Source: Pirellulales bacterium (GTDB lineage: Bacteria > Planctomycetota > Planctomycetia > Pirellulales > UBA1268). From it: a stretch of DNA of 46,793 nucleotides. Within the stretch, counting starts at the first letter, position 1, and every line of letters begins with the position of its first letter. The notes below the pieces were generated by a model. That model made no database searches and had not been told where the DNA came from. It was given only the letters and a program-made list of their open reading frames with translations. This document shows, piece after piece, positions 19,419-28,759 of the stretch. Location: the NCBI GenBank assembly GCA_016779265.1, contig JADHNY010000019.1:1-46793 (forward strand). The letters run 5' to 3'. The translations under genes were made by a program, and so were the position numbers.

Positions 19419-20249
19419 TTAGATCTCTTCACTCGGCGGAAACTGCCGCCACTCCACGATCACAACCGCAGTCCCGAGCAGGATCGTAACCAGCCCAAAC
19501 ACCGCCAGCACATGCACCGATGCCGGCTGTGAGTCGATCAGGAGCTGCATTTCTGCAGGGATTTGCCGTCGCCAGCCCATGCCCTCGACGAGCAGGCTCC
19601 GCAGTCTCAGGCTGACGGTCGCCTGATTGATGACCGCTGGGAGCAAGCCTGCGAGGTATTCCACAACCAGTGCGAGACCGACGCTCGCCACCATCGCCCG
19701 CTTCGGCACAATCACCGCCGGCAGCGCGAAGAGCGCGCCACGGCCAGCAGCGGAGAGGACAAGCAGGCCGACCATTAAAAAGAAGACATGCATGGCCTCG
19801 TTCGTGCCAGAGATCAGCACCGCAGGTACCAGCGCGAGGGTGCCCACGCCAACCGTCCAGATCACGGCTGCTGCAAATGTGCCCAACAGCATCGCCCGTC
19901 GTCCACCTGGACGGACGGCGACATGGATCCAGGTTCCTCGTTCAAGCTCATCCGCGACCGCCGGGCACATGGTGACCAGTAAGGCGAGCACGCAGACCGC
20001 CTCGGGGATCAAGGCATAGATCAGCAAGGCTGCTAGGTCGCGATCAAGCGGGAATCCAGCGGTGCGACCGACCGCCAGGAGCACGGCCGAGGGAAACAGG
20101 ATGCCAATCGCAGCGACGAGCAGACGCGAACGGGTCAGCATCCGCCGCAGCTGAAACTCAGCGATCGTGGCGATCGACCTCGGAAGGTTTGTCTTGGGAA
20201 TCCGCTCCACCGGCGGCGGACTGATCTCGGTTGCAGAGACGCTGTGCAT
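19419..20249 (-). CDS. ABC-2 type permease-like membrane protein
   Basis: 276 residues. ATG at 20249 has GGAGG six bases upstream; a GTG three bases earlier sits too close. The N-terminal 40 residues are cytoplasmic (EFQLRRMLTRSRLLV precedes the first membrane segment). About six hydrophobic segments follow. Between the second and third is the motif PAVADELERGTWIHVAVRPG, equivalent to the E-rich coupling element ExERGT seen in ABC-2 permeases. It belongs with the ATPase gene at 20249-21175, sharing one base with its stop codon, as one exporter pair. The substrate is unknown. Confidence 0.82.
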   Translation of the reverse strand: MHSVSATEISPPPVERIPKTNLPRSIATIAEFQLRRMLTRSRLLVAAIGILFPSAVLLAVGRTAGFPLDRDLAALLIYALIPEAVCVLALLVTMCPAVADELERGTWIHVAVRPGGRRAMLLGTFAAAVIWTVGVGTLALVPAVLISGTNEAMHVFFLMVGLLVLSAAGRGALFALPAVIVPKRAMVASVGLALVVEYLAGLLPAVINQATVSLRLRSLLVEGMGWRRQIPAEMQLLIDSQPASVHVLAVFGLVTILLGTAVVIVEWRQFPPSEEI

Positions 20250-21175
20250 CACACGCCTCCTCGGTGCAAGGAGACAAGCCGACCAAAGACTCCTTCGAGA
20301 GATCGGTCGTCCGGCACGACTTCGCGAACGGCAATGTCTTCATCCACAGCAGCCGCCGTGATGCGTTCGGCGAGCAGCCCCGCCTGTCGCGTGCCGATCA
20401 CGAGCGTGTTGTCTCCCTCAAACCGCAGGCTGCGGGCGTCGTCACCACGGCAGACGATTTCGGCTAGTCTGCGAGGTGCATCGCAGACAACGCGAACCTC
20501 CGCGGGGGTGGCGTCGATCAGACTACGGATTTCAGTTGAGGGTCCACTCGCCACCACGCGGCTGCCAAGGATCACAACGAGGCCAGCACCGAGCGGTTCG
20601 ATCTCATGCAGCAGATGACTGGCAACCAGCAGGCTGCGGTGGGTTGCCCAATCCTTGACTAGCGAGACGAGGTCGTGCCGGGCCACGGGGTCGAGTCCAT
20701 CAAACGGCTCGTCGAGCACGAGCAGTTCGGGATCATGGGCCAAGGCACCAGCGAGCTTGGCCCGTTGCCGCATGCCTTTCGAGAGTGTGCCGATCGGTCG
20801 GCTCGCCGCTGCCGAGAGGCTAACCTGTCCGAGGGCCGCCTCTGCTCGCTTCTCAGCGGCGTGCCGGGTGAAGCCGGAGAGCTGCACGAGATACGAAACC
20901 CACTGCATCGGAGTGACCGACCGCTCACGGATGTCACCTGCAGGGCAGTAGCCGATTCGGGCCAGGACCGATGGATTTCCGAAGGGGCGTTCGCCGAAGA
21001 CTTCCACGCGTCCCATCGTTGGGCGGAGCTGTCCAGTCACGAGTCCGAGAAGAGTTGTCTTGCCTGCTCCGTTCGGACCGAGCAGCCCATGCGCTCCCTT
21101 CGACAGGTTGACCGTCACGTCGTTGACGCCGATCACCTGTCCGTAAAGTTTCGTGACGTTCGTCAGTGAGATCAT
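20249..21175 (-). CDS. ABC transporter ATP-binding protein
   Basis: 308 residues from the ATG at 21175 (MISLTNVTKLYGQ). The frame is open back to 21322, but the extra N-terminus would be PRTRLPRTRLPRPHG-type repeat sequence from a 15-base tandem repeat, so the internal ATG is preferred. Walker A is GPNGAGKT (33-40), the signature LSKGMRQRAKLAGALAH, Walker B LLVLDEPFDGLDPVARHDLV, switch His in VASHLLHEIEPLG. A C-terminal regulatory extension of about 90 residues follows. It is translated tightly with the permease downstream. Confidence 0.92.
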   Translation of the reverse strand: MISLTNVTKLYGQVIGVNDVTVNLSKGAHGLLGPNGAGKTTLLGLVTGQLRPTMGRVEVFGERPFGNPSVLARIGYCPAGDIRERSVTPMQWVSYLVQLSGFTRHAAEKRAEAALGQVSLSAAASRPIGTLSKGMRQRAKLAGALAHDPELLVLDEPFDGLDPVARHDLVSLVKDWATHRSLLVASHLLHEIEPLGAGLVVILGSRVVASGPSTEIRSLIDATPAEVRVVCDAPRRLAEIVCRGDDARSLRFEGDNTLVIGTRQAGLLAERITAAAVDEDIAVREVVPDDRSLEGVFGRLVSLHRGGV

Positions 21176-21195
21176 CGCGGGTGCTCTCGAGCCGT

Positions 21196-21240
21196 GGGGC
21201 CTGGGAAGACGGGTCCTGGGGAGACGGGTCCTAGGGAGAC
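21196..21240. repeat. Three tandem copies of a 15-base repeat
   Basis: Three head-to-tail 15-base units, consensus GGGTCCTGGGGAGAC, lie at 21196-21210, 21211-21225 and 21226-21240. Copies 2 and 3 differ at one base, copies 1 and 2 at two. They lie in the short gap between the permease gene (ends 21255) and the ATPase gene (starts 21175), within the transcribed operon. They may be replication slippage or affect the mRNA between the two coding regions. Confidence 0.9.
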
Positions 21241-21254
21241 ATGGAGGAACATCA

Positions 21255-22373
21255 TTAGGAACGCAGCGGTGCATCGACCCGGCGGAGGAGCAGCACAAGC
21301 GATACCGCCGAAATGCTGGCAAGTGAAATCAAGGGTGGAAGAAACGCCTGGGGTCGTTTTTCCATGCCGAAGATTGCAGCCTGAACAACACCGATCGAGT
21401 GGTAAGGGGAAACCCAGGCCCAGTGGTCGATTGAAGAGTCGAGCCCTGCTGCCCGGCCAAGCCAGTGCATAGGACGAGACCGATCATGGCGATCATCCTC
21501 ACCTGGACCGTCAAACGGCTCGCTGAAGAAACTCTGTGCTTCGGGCGACGGGCGGTCAGCCATCAGCTCAGCGGCACCAAGAGCCGAGTGCGTGATCCAG
21601 CAGGCCACCCAGGTGGCAAACCAGGCAAAGCCAGCGATGCGAGTTTCTGTGGTGATTGCAGAATAGGCGAGGGCCAGGAGCACCGTTGGGATGGCCACTG
21701 CGAGGCTTGAGATAAGAACCTTCAGGGGCAGGTCAGCCGTCGCCCAGGCAACGTTCACGCTCGGACTCACTAGCACGCCGACAAACCACAGCCCAAGCGC
21801 TGGCAGCAGCGTGACCATGGCAACCACCCCTGCCAGCACCGCCCCCTTGCCCAGGATGTAGTCACGCCGAGAGACCGGTCTGGTGAAGTAGACGAGCCAG
21901 GCTTTAGCCCGCATGTCCCGCGAAATGAGGGTGGGCGCCACAAGTCCGATCACGACCGCCAAAAGCACCGCCTGTGGTGCCCGCATAAAAGCGAGCAGGA
22001 GCCGGGACCAGACCGTCCTTCGGGTCTGCTCAATCTCCTCGACAGAGCCAGGCAGGTATGCGGGCTCCCCATCAGTCGGCCGGCCGAGGGCATTGACCAG
22101 GAGGCCACCGAGCACACCAACACCGTCGAGGTTGCGGCCAGACTGGGCCGTGACCTCGAGCATGCTCAGCCGGCCCTCTTCGACGGCCTGCTCGAAAGCG
22201 AAGAAGCTCATCGCAAAGGCGAGTGCGGGACTCCAGGCGAACAGCACTGCCCGCCGCAGCCAGCGGCTCTTCCAGGAGAGCGCAATGCCGGTCGTGGCGA
22301 TCACGAACGCGGCCGAGCCAGGTGGCCGACGCGTTCCCTTCCAGGCACGGTAGCCAACATCATGCAGGGGCAT
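21255..22373 (-). CDS. ABC-2 type permease
   Basis: 372 residues from the ATG at 22373 (MPLHDVGYRAWKG), overlapping the preceding ATPase by 14 bases; the frame continues upstream only as a shadow of that ATPase. A hydrophobic segment near residues 40-60 (AVLFAWSPALAFAMSFFAF) is followed by an extracytoplasmic loop. About five further membrane segments come next. The cytoplasmic element LISRDMRAKAWLVYFTRPVSRRDYILGK is characteristic of ABC-2 permeases that carry out export or bacterial motility/secretion roles; TRPVSRR is often present. It should pair with the ATPase at 22360. The substrate is unknown. A second extracytoplasmic loop contains a charged segment (GPGEDDRHDRSRP). Confidence 0.85.
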   Translation of the reverse strand: MPLHDVGYRAWKGTRRPPGSAAFVIATTGIALSWKSRWLRRAVLFAWSPALAFAMSFFAFEQAVEEGRLSMLEVTAQSGRNLDGVGVLGGLLVNALGRPTDGEPAYLPGSVEEIEQTRRTVWSRLLLAFMRAPQAVLLAVVIGLVAPTLISRDMRAKAWLVYFTRPVSRRDYILGKGAVLAGVVAMVTLLPALGLWFVGVLVSPSVNVAWATADLPLKVLISSLAVAIPTVLLALAYSAITTETRIAGFAWFATWVACWITHSALGAAELMADRPSPEAQSFFSEPFDGPGEDDRHDRSRPMHWLGRAAGLDSSIDHWAWVSPYHSIGVVQAAIFGMEKRPQAFLPPLISLASISAVSLVLLLRRVDAPLRS

Positions 22374-23358
22374 GGAGTACCTCAGGGCTGTGGACGGCTT
22401 CCGCTTCCCGCAGGCTGGCGATAAAGACTTCTTCAAGTGGCCGCTGCGCGGGCTCAAAGCTTCGCACACCGACACCGACATGACGGGCATGCTCACACAC
22501 GCTGCGTAGCACCGCGGCGGTATCGGCATCGACCGGCGTGGCGACCTCGACCGCAGGGCCGCGGCTGGTGCGGACAAGGCTTGCCGCAATGCCGGCCTCT
22601 GCCAGTGAGTCAGCCAGTTGCTCAAGCGGGCCGGTCCCTTCCACGCGGTGCATGGGCAAGGCCGGCCTGGTGAGTTCATCGATCGTCCCCGTGAGCCGAA
22701 CGCGTCCTGCGGCGAGCACGATGGCTCGCTCACAGATTGCCTGCACGTCGGGCAGCACATGTGTGCAGAGGAAGATCGTCTTTCCGTGATCGCGAGCGAG
22801 TGTCACGAGACGGCCGAGCATCGCCTTCCGCTCAATCGGATCGAGGCCATTGGTCGGCTCATCGAGGATGATCAGCGGAGGGTCATGCACGATCGCCGCT
22901 GCAAAGGCGACCTTCTGGCGTGTGCCGACTGAAAAGGTCTCCAGCGGGCGATAGCGTTCCTGGCCGGCATCACACCAGTCGAGCACCTCATGGGCTCGCC
23001 GCAGCGCTTCACCGGCTGGAATCCCACACAGCCGGGCTGCATACCGCACCATGCCCACGCCGGTGAGACCAGGCACCGCCGACTCATCCTCAGGAACAAC
23101 GCCCACCTGTTGGCGAACCTGGTGGGGTGACTTCTGTGGATCGAGTCCAAACACCCGCACGCGGCCGCTAGCGAGCCTGACCAGTCCCAGCACGGTTCGC
23201 ACGAGCGTGCTCTTGCCTGCGCCATTGGGGCCGACCAGGCCGGTGATCCCTGGCTCCACCGTGAGCGAGACCCCATCAAGGGCGGTCCGAGTTCCGTACC
23301 GCTTGACGACATCTTCCAGTACGACGGGGCAGGCATCGCTGCTCACGGCATTCCCCAT
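22360..23358 (-). CDS. ABC transporter ATP-binding protein
   Basis: 332 residues. ATG at 23358 has GAGAGG six bases upstream and is preferred over GTG at 23373. Walker A is GPNGAGKS (43-50), the signature region FSVGTRQKVAFAAAIVH, Walker B IILDEPTNGLDPIERKAML, switch His in LCTHVLPDVQAI. The signature lacks the usual LSGGQ and reads FSVGT, common in ABC-2 exporters. A C-terminal domain of about 110 residues follows the catalytic core. It lies 48 bases downstream of frr and opens the three-exporter block. Confidence 0.93.
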   Translation of the reverse strand: MGNAVSSDACPVVLEDVVKRYGTRTALDGVSLTVEPGITGLVGPNGAGKSTLVRTVLGLVRLASGRVRVFGLDPQKSPHQVRQQVGVVPEDESAVPGLTGVGMVRYAARLCGIPAGEALRRAHEVLDWCDAGQERYRPLETFSVGTRQKVAFAAAIVHDPPLIILDEPTNGLDPIERKAMLGRLVTLARDHGKTIFLCTHVLPDVQAICERAIVLAAGRVRLTGTIDELTRPALPMHRVEGTGPLEQLADSLAEAGIAASLVRTSRGPAVEVATPVDADTAAVLRSVCEHARHVGVGVRSFEPAQRPLEEVFIASLREAEAVHSPEVLHAPA

Positions 23359-23406
23359 AGCCCGCCTCTCCACAACTTCTCTCGTAATGGTGATCAGCGA
23401 CTGCGA

Positions 23407-23967
23407 TCAGTCTTCCATCACTTCGGCTTCTTTTGCCTTGGCCAGGTCGCCGACCTGAGCCTCAAACTTCTTGGTGAGTTCCTGCACATCGTCTTTGGTG
23501 GAACTCACGTCGTCTTCGGTCATCGTGCCGCCCGACTTCTCGCCATCGGCAGCCTTATTGGCATCACGACGAACGTTGCGGATCGAGACGCGGGATTCCT
23601 CAGCGAGTTCTTTAATCCGCGAGGTCATCTTGCGGCGGACATCGGTTGAGAGCGGCGGGATGGTGATGCGAATCACACGGCCATCACTCTGGGGATTAAA
23701 GCCGAGGTCGCTGGCATGCAGAGCCTTCTCAATGTCCTTGAGGGTGCCTGGATCGAACGGACGCACCACGATCTGGTTGGGCTCAGGTGCGCCCACGTTT
23801 GCGAGTGCCTTGATCGGTGTGGGTGAGCCGTAGACCTCCACCTTGAGCGAGTCGACGAGGCCAGGATTGGCCCGGCCGGTTCGGATTCCGGTGAGGGCAT
23901 GGCGGAAGACCTCGACAGCCTTTTCCATGCGTTCTTCGGCGTCGAGCAGGATGTCGTCTGCCGGCAT
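23407..23967 (-). CDS. frr: Ribosome recycling factor
   Basis: 186 residues from the ATG at 23967 (MPADDILLDAEERMEKAVEV), the usual RRF length; the longer open frame to 24225 overlaps pyrH and is not used. RRF splits post-termination ribosomes with EF-G. Diagnostic motifs are LTGIRTGRANPGLVDSLKVE, VYGSPTPIKALANV, VVRPFDPGTLKDIEKAL, SDGRVIRITIPPLSTDVRR and SIRNVRRDANK. A GGGAG lies about 10 bases upstream. It follows pyrH after 134 bases, the standard bacterial order. Confidence 0.98.
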   Translation of the reverse strand: MPADDILLDAEERMEKAVEVFRHALTGIRTGRANPGLVDSLKVEVYGSPTPIKALANVGAPEPNQIVVRPFDPGTLKDIEKALHASDLGFNPQSDGRVIRITIPPLSTDVRRKMTSRIKELAEESRVSIRNVRRDANKAADGEKSGGTMTEDDVSSTKDDVQELTKKFEAQVGDLAKAKEAEVMED

Positions 23968-24101
23968 CGTGCGAGATCTCCCTGGAGGCGGCCAGCACTC
24001 ACACGGCTGACGATGCCTGGTGAGACCACTAGCAAAGCCTCGATTCTCGCAGGAGGTTCCCGGGCACTTCAAGTCAGCCGCCCTAAGAACGCCGCCGAGG
24101 C

Positions 24102-24842
24102 TTACTGCTCGGAGGCGATACGGCTGGTGACCAGGGTGCCGATGCGTTCGCCCGCCACCGCACGCTCGATGTTGCCATCGGTGCGGTAGTTGAACACAAG
24201 GATTGGCATGGAGTGCTCCATGCACTGAGAGATGGCAGTGGCATCCATGACACGGAGGCCTTGTTCCTGCACCTGCTGATACGTCAGGTCACGGTAGAGC
24301 ATCGCGTGCGGATTCCGCTCGGGGTCGTCTGAATAGACCCCGTCGACGCGTGTTGCCTTCAGCAGGATATCTGCCTCAAGTTCGAGAGCTCGCTGCGCCG
24401 CAGCAGTGTCGGTGGTCACGAACGGACTGCCCGTACCCGCAGCGAGGATCACGATCCGCCCCTTCTCGAGATGCCGGCGTGCCCTGCGGCGGATGTAGGG
24501 CTCCGCGACACCATCCATCTTGATCGCAGTCATCAGCCGTGTACTCGCTCCCAGGCTCTCAAGGGCATCCTGAAGCGCGAGGCCATTGATGACAGTGGCG
24601 AGCATGCCCATGTAGTGGGCCGTCGCTTCCTGGATTGCTGCGTTGCCTGCGGTAAAGGAGCCACCACGAAGGATGTTGCCACCACCGATCACCACCGCTA
24701 CCTGCACTCCGCTGGCAGCGACACGGACGGTCTGCTCCGCGATCTGGACCACCTCCTCCATGGAGATGCCACGCTCACCGGCGCGCGCAAAACTCTCACC
24801 GGAGAGTTTCAGGAGCACACGCTTGAATGGAGTGGAAGTCAT
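24102..24842 (-). CDS. pyrH: Uridylate (UMP) kinase
   Basis: 246 residues from the ATG at 24842. The enzyme phosphorylates UMP to UDP in pyrimidine nucleotide synthesis and belongs to the amino-acid kinase family. Motifs are [66 protein letters not shown] and [20 protein letters not shown]. Length is normal. It starts 23 bases downstream of tsf. The longer open frame of the downstream frr would overlap it, but frr itself starts later. Confidence 0.98.
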   Translation of the reverse strand: MTSTPFKRVLLKLSGESFARAGERGISMEEVVQIAEQTVRVAASGVQVAVVIGGGNILRGGSFTAGNAAIQEATAHYMGMLATVINGLALQDALESLGASTRLMTAIKMDGVAEPYIRRRARRHLEKGRIVILAAGTGSPFVTTDTAAAQRALELEADILLKATRVDGVYSDDPERNPHAMLYRDLTYQQVQEQGLRVMDATAISQCMEHSMPILVFNYRTDGNIERAVAGERIGTLVTSRIASEQ

Positions 24843-24865
24843 GGCGAAGCACGCATGGGCTGCGA

Positions 24866-25705
24866 TCAGCTGCCCAGGGTCCAGTTGTCCATTGACTTGA
24901 CTTCGATCCCCGAGGTCTCAGCAAGCTTTCCGACGGTCTGCTTGTCATCCTTCACGAACGGCTGCTCAAGCAGTACGCACTGGCTGAAGAAGTTCCTCAG
25001 TCGGCCTTCGATCATCTTCTCAACGATGTTGGCAGGCTTGCCCTCAGCCAGTGCCGCCTCGGTGAGGATCTCGCGTTCCTTCTGCACAGCAGCAGGATCG
25101 AGCTCTTCTTTGGAGACTGCCTTTGGAGCCATGGCCACAATGTGCATGGCGATGTCCTTGGCAATCTCGGCAACCGCGGAGCCAGCCTTGCCGGCGAGCT
25201 CAACCAGGCAGGCCTTCGAGCCATCGTGGTGGGCGTAGCCGCCGCAGGGAGCGTCAACACGACGAATCCGCGAGAGTTCGAAAACCTCGCGCATGCGATT
25301 GAAGAGGTCGTCCTTAAGCTCGCCGAGCGTGCGGTCGGGGTGCATGGTGCTCTTCTGGGCGAGCAGTTCGTCAGCGGTGGCCGCACCTGGTCCGAGCGCC
25401 AGCTGCTTGGCCATGTCGTTGACGAGATCCTTGAAGTCGGGGCTGTTTGCCACCGGTGCGCTCTCGCACTTCAGCTCGACCATGGCACCGACACCCTTCT
25501 CAAGATCGGTGTAGACAGCAAGGCGACCGGTGCTCATCTCACGGTCGGATCGCAGTGCCTGCGTTTTGATGCCCTGCTTGCGAAGCCATTCGATTGCGGC
25601 GTCGGTGTCTCCGCCGCATTCAGCGAGGGCCTTCTTGCATTCCATCATCGGAAGGCCGGTTTTGTCTCGCAGGCTCTTCACATCTGCTGCGGTGATCGCT
25701 GCCAT
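24866..25705 (-). CDS. tsf: Elongation factor Ts
   Basis: 279 residues from the ATG at 25705 with GGGAG seven bases upstream; the frame is open to 25744 but family starts match [21 protein letters not shown]-Ts recycles EF-Tu by nucleotide exchange. The N-terminal UBA-like domain has [22 protein letters not shown], and the core has [19 protein letters not shown] (the family's CETDFVARN region, here CESAPVANS) followed by a helical-hairpin region and a C-terminal ECVLLEQPF-like segment ([18 protein letters not shown]). The gap from rpsB is 275 bases. Confidence 0.97.
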   Translation of the reverse strand: MAAITAADVKSLRDKTGLPMMECKKALAECGGDTDAAIEWLRKQGIKTQALRSDREMSTGRLAVYTDLEKGVGAMVELKCESAPVANSPDFKDLVNDMAKQLALGPGAATADELLAQKSTMHPDRTLGELKDDLFNRMREVFELSRIRRVDAPCGGYAHHDGSKACLVELAGKAGSAVAEIAKDIAMHIVAMAPKAVSKEELDPAAVQKEREILTEAALAEGKPANIVEKMIEGRLRNFFSQCVLLEQPFVKDDKQTVGKLAETSGIEVKSMDNWTLGS

Positions 25706-25881
25706 GTCTCTTCTCCCTCTCGCTCGGATTCCAACGTGTCTCAACGTCTGGTGATGTGCGGGCTCTGATGGACGGCCACATCAGAACTCGCCACCAATCA
25801 TTGCCCGCGGGGCCCTGATGTGCCCGGAGCGTTTCTACCGGCCGATGAACCGACCAAGTGAACGGCTTCGCCAAACAACAG

Positions 25882-25900
25882 TGATGACCTGAAGTCATCA
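25882..25900 (-). terminator. Hairpin between rpsB and tsf
   Basis: A perfect 7-base stem with a five-base loop, TGATGAC-CTGAA-GTCATCA, lies in the 275-base rpsB-tsf gap. On the minus-strand transcript the downstream bases include GTTGTTT but no clean U-tract. It could be a weak terminator or attenuator that lowers tsf expression relative to rpsB, or an mRNA processing site. The same gap has two imperfect copies of a 16-base direct repeat around 25915-25950. Confidence 0.35.
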
Positions 25901-25980
25901 ACGTTTCTGGCACTGCTTTGATTTCGGCATCGCTTTGATTCAGGCACTTGCGTCGATCTTTTCGCAGGTGCGAACCACGC

Positions 25981-26769
25981 TCAGGTGCGAGGACGAGGAG
26001 CAGCTCGCTTGGCTCGCGAACCAGCATCCTTGTCGGCACCCTCGGAAGCTGCCTGTGCCTGGGTCGAGTGCTCGGCCTTCCCCTCGAGGATCGCATCGGC
26101 GAGCCGAGCGGCGACCAGCTCGATCGAACGGATCGAGTCGTCGTTGCCAGGGATCGGCAGGTCGATCACGTCAGGGTCGCAGTCGGTGTCGATCAAGGCG
26201 AGCGTGGTGATGCCCATCTTGCGAGCCTCATTGACGGCGTTCTTTTCCTTCTTGGGATCAAAGAGCACCAGACACTCGGGAAGCCGCGACAGCGTGCGAA
26301 TACCACCGAGGTTGCGAACCATCTTGCGATACTCGCGGCGGAGCGAGGACTGCATCTTCTTTGAGTAGGCTGCAAACTCGTCGGTGATCGCCGTTTCAGA
26401 CGAAGGCATCAGCCGCTCGAGTTCTTCGAGGCGAGCGAGTCGATTGCGAATCGTGCGGAAGTTCGTGAGTGTGCCACCGAGCCACCGCTCGCTGACATAG
26501 GGCATGCCGCAACGCTCTGCTTCACGAGCGACGGCGTCCTGGCCCTGTCGCTTCGTTCCAACGAACAGCACGAGGCTGCCAGAGGCGGCGACTTGCTTGA
26601 GGTACTTCCGTGCCCGCAACAGCCCACGAATCGTCTCGCGGACGTCGATGATGTGGATCAGGTTCTTGCGACCGTGGATGTACGGCCGCATCTTGGGATT
26701 CCAGCGGCTGGCGCGGTGGCCGAAATGCACACCGGCTTCAATCAACTCCTGAGCCAAAACACTCGACAC
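25981..26769 (-). CDS. rpsB: 30S ribosomal protein S2
   Basis: 262 residues from GTG at 26769; the frame's ribosome site is weak. S2 motifs are [75 protein letters not shown] and [20 protein letters not shown]. The C-terminal extension of about 30 residues is rich in Ala, Arg and Lys (ending [12 protein letters not shown]), likely disordered. It heads the minus-strand run and has its own promoter candidate about 75-100 bases upstream. Confidence 0.98.
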   Translation of the reverse strand: MSSVLAQELIEAGVHFGHRASRWNPKMRPYIHGRKNLIHIIDVRETIRGLLRARKYLKQVAASGSLVLFVGTKRQGQDAVAREAERCGMPYVSERWLGGTLTNFRTIRNRLARLEELERLMPSSETAITDEFAAYSKKMQSSLRREYRKMVRNLGGIRTLSRLPECLVLFDPKKEKNAVNEARKMGITTLALIDTDCDPDVIDLPIPGNDDSIRSIELVAARLADAILEGKAEHSTQAQAASEGADKDAGSRAKRAAPRPRT

Positions 26770-26841
26770 GCTGTCAGTCTCACGAAAGGAAAGGATGAAG
26801 GCCGCGGTGGACGCACATTTCGCCCGCCACGCGAGTTCCGC

Positions 26842-26870
26842 AGCGTATTCTGTTTGGGGGTCAGGGTCAA
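26842..26870 (-). promoter_or_regulatory. Candidate sigma70-type promoter for rpsB
   Basis: Read on the minus strand, TTGACC (26870-26865) is followed after 17 bases by TACGCT (26847-26842). This fits a housekeeping promoter with a 5' leader of about 65 bases to the GTG at 26769. It lies in the divergent region between rpsB and ilvH. Confidence 0.5.
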
Positions 26871-26908
26871 CGCACCCCTCGGATATCTCGGCGACAAGGG
26901 GCTGACGC

Positions 26909-26938
26909 TTGAATCGGCCTGTTTGAGCCTACTACACT
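26909..26938 (+). promoter_or_regulatory. Candidate sigma70-type promoter for ilvH-ilvC
   Basis: TTGAAT (26909-26914) and TACACT (26933-26938) are separated by 18 bases on the plus strand, about 134 bases before the ilvH start at 27072. The long leader could hold regulation; I see no leader peptide rich in Leu, Ile or Val codons. Confidence 0.42.
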
Positions 26939-27071
26939 CTCACCGCACGGACGGCCACACCGGCCGATCCCTCCCTCGAGCCGACCCGGCGGTATTCCCG
27001 AACGCGTTTCCGCGTTGTTTCGCGGAATCCGGCCGGAGCAGTCCGGAATGCCCCGGAGATTCCCGCCCGCC

Positions 27072-27620
27072 ATGCGCCATCTTCTCTCAGCGACGGTTCA
27101 GAACGTTCCCGGCGTGCTTTCGCACATTTCGGGCATGCTTGCCTCCCGCGGCTACAACATCGACAGCCTGGCAGTCGGGGAGACTGAGGCCCCCGATCTG
27201 TCGCGAATGACTTTCGTGGTGCGGGGAGACGACCGTGTGCTCGACCAGGTGCGGCTGCAGCTGGAGAAGATCGTCACGGTTGTCCAGGTCAACGACATCA
27301 GTTCACGCGACTACGTTGAACGCGACTTGATGCTGATTAAGGTGCAGGCTCCCGCCGGGGCGGTGCGAAGCCAGGTGAAGGAGTTGGCGGATATTTTCCG
27401 CGGTAAAATCGTCGATGTCGCTGGTGACAGCGTGGTCGTTGAGATCTCCGGCACCGAGAACAAAATTGAAGGCTTTATCGACATGATGCGGCCTTTGGGC
27501 ATTCTGGAGCTGGTTCGCACTGGCCGGATTGCGATGGTTCGGGGCAACGAGCCGGGGCCGTCTGGCGATGTGACTCATCTCCCTGCCGACCATGCGATCT
27601 CACCGGAGACCCTTGCCTAA
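27072..27620 (+). CDS. ilvH: Acetolactate synthase small (regulatory) subunit
   Basis: 182 residues from the ATG at 27072 (MRHLLSATVQNVPGVLSHI), the family's usual start; upstream Met codons at 27048 and 27015 would add unlikely residues. The ACT domain shows SHISGMLASRGYNIDSLAVG (residues about 15-35) and the C-terminal domain VVEISGTENKIEGFIDMMRP and GILELVRTGRIAM. It binds valine and activates the catalytic IlvB/IlvI subunit in the first common step of branched-chain amino-acid synthesis. No large subunit is present in the window; ilvC follows after 134 bases. Confidence 0.96.
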   Translation: MRHLLSATVQNVPGVLSHISGMLASRGYNIDSLAVGETEAPDLSRMTFVVRGDDRVLDQVRLQLEKIVTVVQVNDISSRDYVERDLMLIKVQAPAGAVRSQVKELADIFRGKIVDVAGDSVVVEISGTENKIEGFIDMMRPLGILELVRTGRIAMVRGNEPGPSGDVTHLPADHAISPETLA

Positions 27621-27754
27621 GTCCGGGACGCCCATCTGCGGTGGAGCCGCTGCTCCTCTGCAGTGGCTGACAATCGATGGTTGTTCAGCCGGTTTGACAA
27701 CTTTGACCGATCTATTTCCCTCACCTCACGAACGATCCGACTCAGGAGAAGCCC

Positions 27755-28759
27755 GTGCCAGCCACGATCTACTACGAATCCGACGCCGATTTGAAGCACC
27801 TTGCCGGGAAGACGATTGCCATTCTCGGCTACGGCAGCCAGGGGCATGCCCAGGCCCAGAATCTGCGGGACAGTGGACTGAATGTCGTCGTGGCACAGCG
27901 TCCAGGCGGTCCGAACTACGACCTCGCAAAGAGCCATGGCTTCGAGCCAATGAGCGTTGAAGAGGCCGTCAAGCAGGCAGATGTGATCAACATCCTGCTG
28001 CCCGACGAGCTGCAGGCCGACGTCTACAAGGCAGCGATCAAGCCGAACCTCAAGCCGGGTGCCGTGTTGATGGCAAGCCATGGCTTCAACTTCCACTTCG
28101 CGCAGGTTGAGCCTCCTGCCGGCCACGACACCCTTCTGGTGGCCCCGAAAGGCCCCGGGCACCTGGTGCGGAGCGAGTATGAGAAGGGTGGCGGCGTGCC
28201 CTGTCTGATCGCCCTCGGCGAGGGTGCCAGCGAAGCCACCAAGCAGATTGGGCTGGCCTATGCCAAGGGCATCGGTGGCACCCGCGGCGGTGTGATCGAG
28301 ACGACGATCGCTGAGGAGACTGAGACCGACCTGTTTGGTGAGCAGGCTGTGCTCTGCGGAGGCGTCTCGGAGCTGATCAAGGCGGGCTTCGACACGCTGG
28401 TCGAGGCAGGCTACCAGCCAGAAATGGCCTATTTCGAGTGCCTGCATGAGATGAAGCTGATCGTCGACCTGCTCTATCAGGGTGGTCTGGAATATATGCG
28501 ATACAGCGTCTCCAACACCGCTGAGTATGGTGACTACACACGCGGTAAGCGGGTGATCACGGATGAGACCCGTGCAGAGATGAAGCGGATTCTTGAGGAC
28601 ATCCGCAGTGGTGAGTTTGCCCGCGACTGGATCCTCGAGAATCGTGCGGGGGCAGCCAGCTTCAAGGCTACCCGTCGCCGCGAGCGGGAGCACAAGCTCA
28701 CCGAAACTGGCCGCGCCTTGCGGAAGATGATGAACTGGATCGATTCGAAGGAGGTCTAG
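27755..28759 (+). CDS. ilvC: Ketol-acid reductoisomerase (class I)
   Basis: 334 residues from GTG at 27755 with AGGAG six bases upstream. It converts acetolactate to 2,3-dihydroxy-isovalerate using NADPH and Mg2+. The Rossmann motif is [17 protein letters not shown]. The cofactor loop has [11 protein letters not shown]. The C-terminal knotted domain has [29 protein letters not shown] and [15 protein letters not shown] with the metal-binding Asp/Glu residues. It is a short single-domain-repeat type, normal for class I. It abuts the next gene and shares its ribosome site. Confidence 0.98.
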   Translation: MPATIYYESDADLKHLAGKTIAILGYGSQGHAQAQNLRDSGLNVVVAQRPGGPNYDLAKSHGFEPMSVEEAVKQADVINILLPDELQADVYKAAIKPNLKPGAVLMASHGFNFHFAQVEPPAGHDTLLVAPKGPGHLVRSEYEKGGGVPCLIALGEGASEATKQIGLAYAKGIGGTRGGVIETTIAEETETDLFGEQAVLCGGVSELIKAGFDTLVEAGYQPEMAYFECLHEMKLIVDLLYQGGLEYMRYSVSNTAEYGDYTRGKRVITDETRAEMKRILEDIRSGEFARDWILENRAGAASFKATRRREREHKLTETGRALRKMMNWIDSKEV

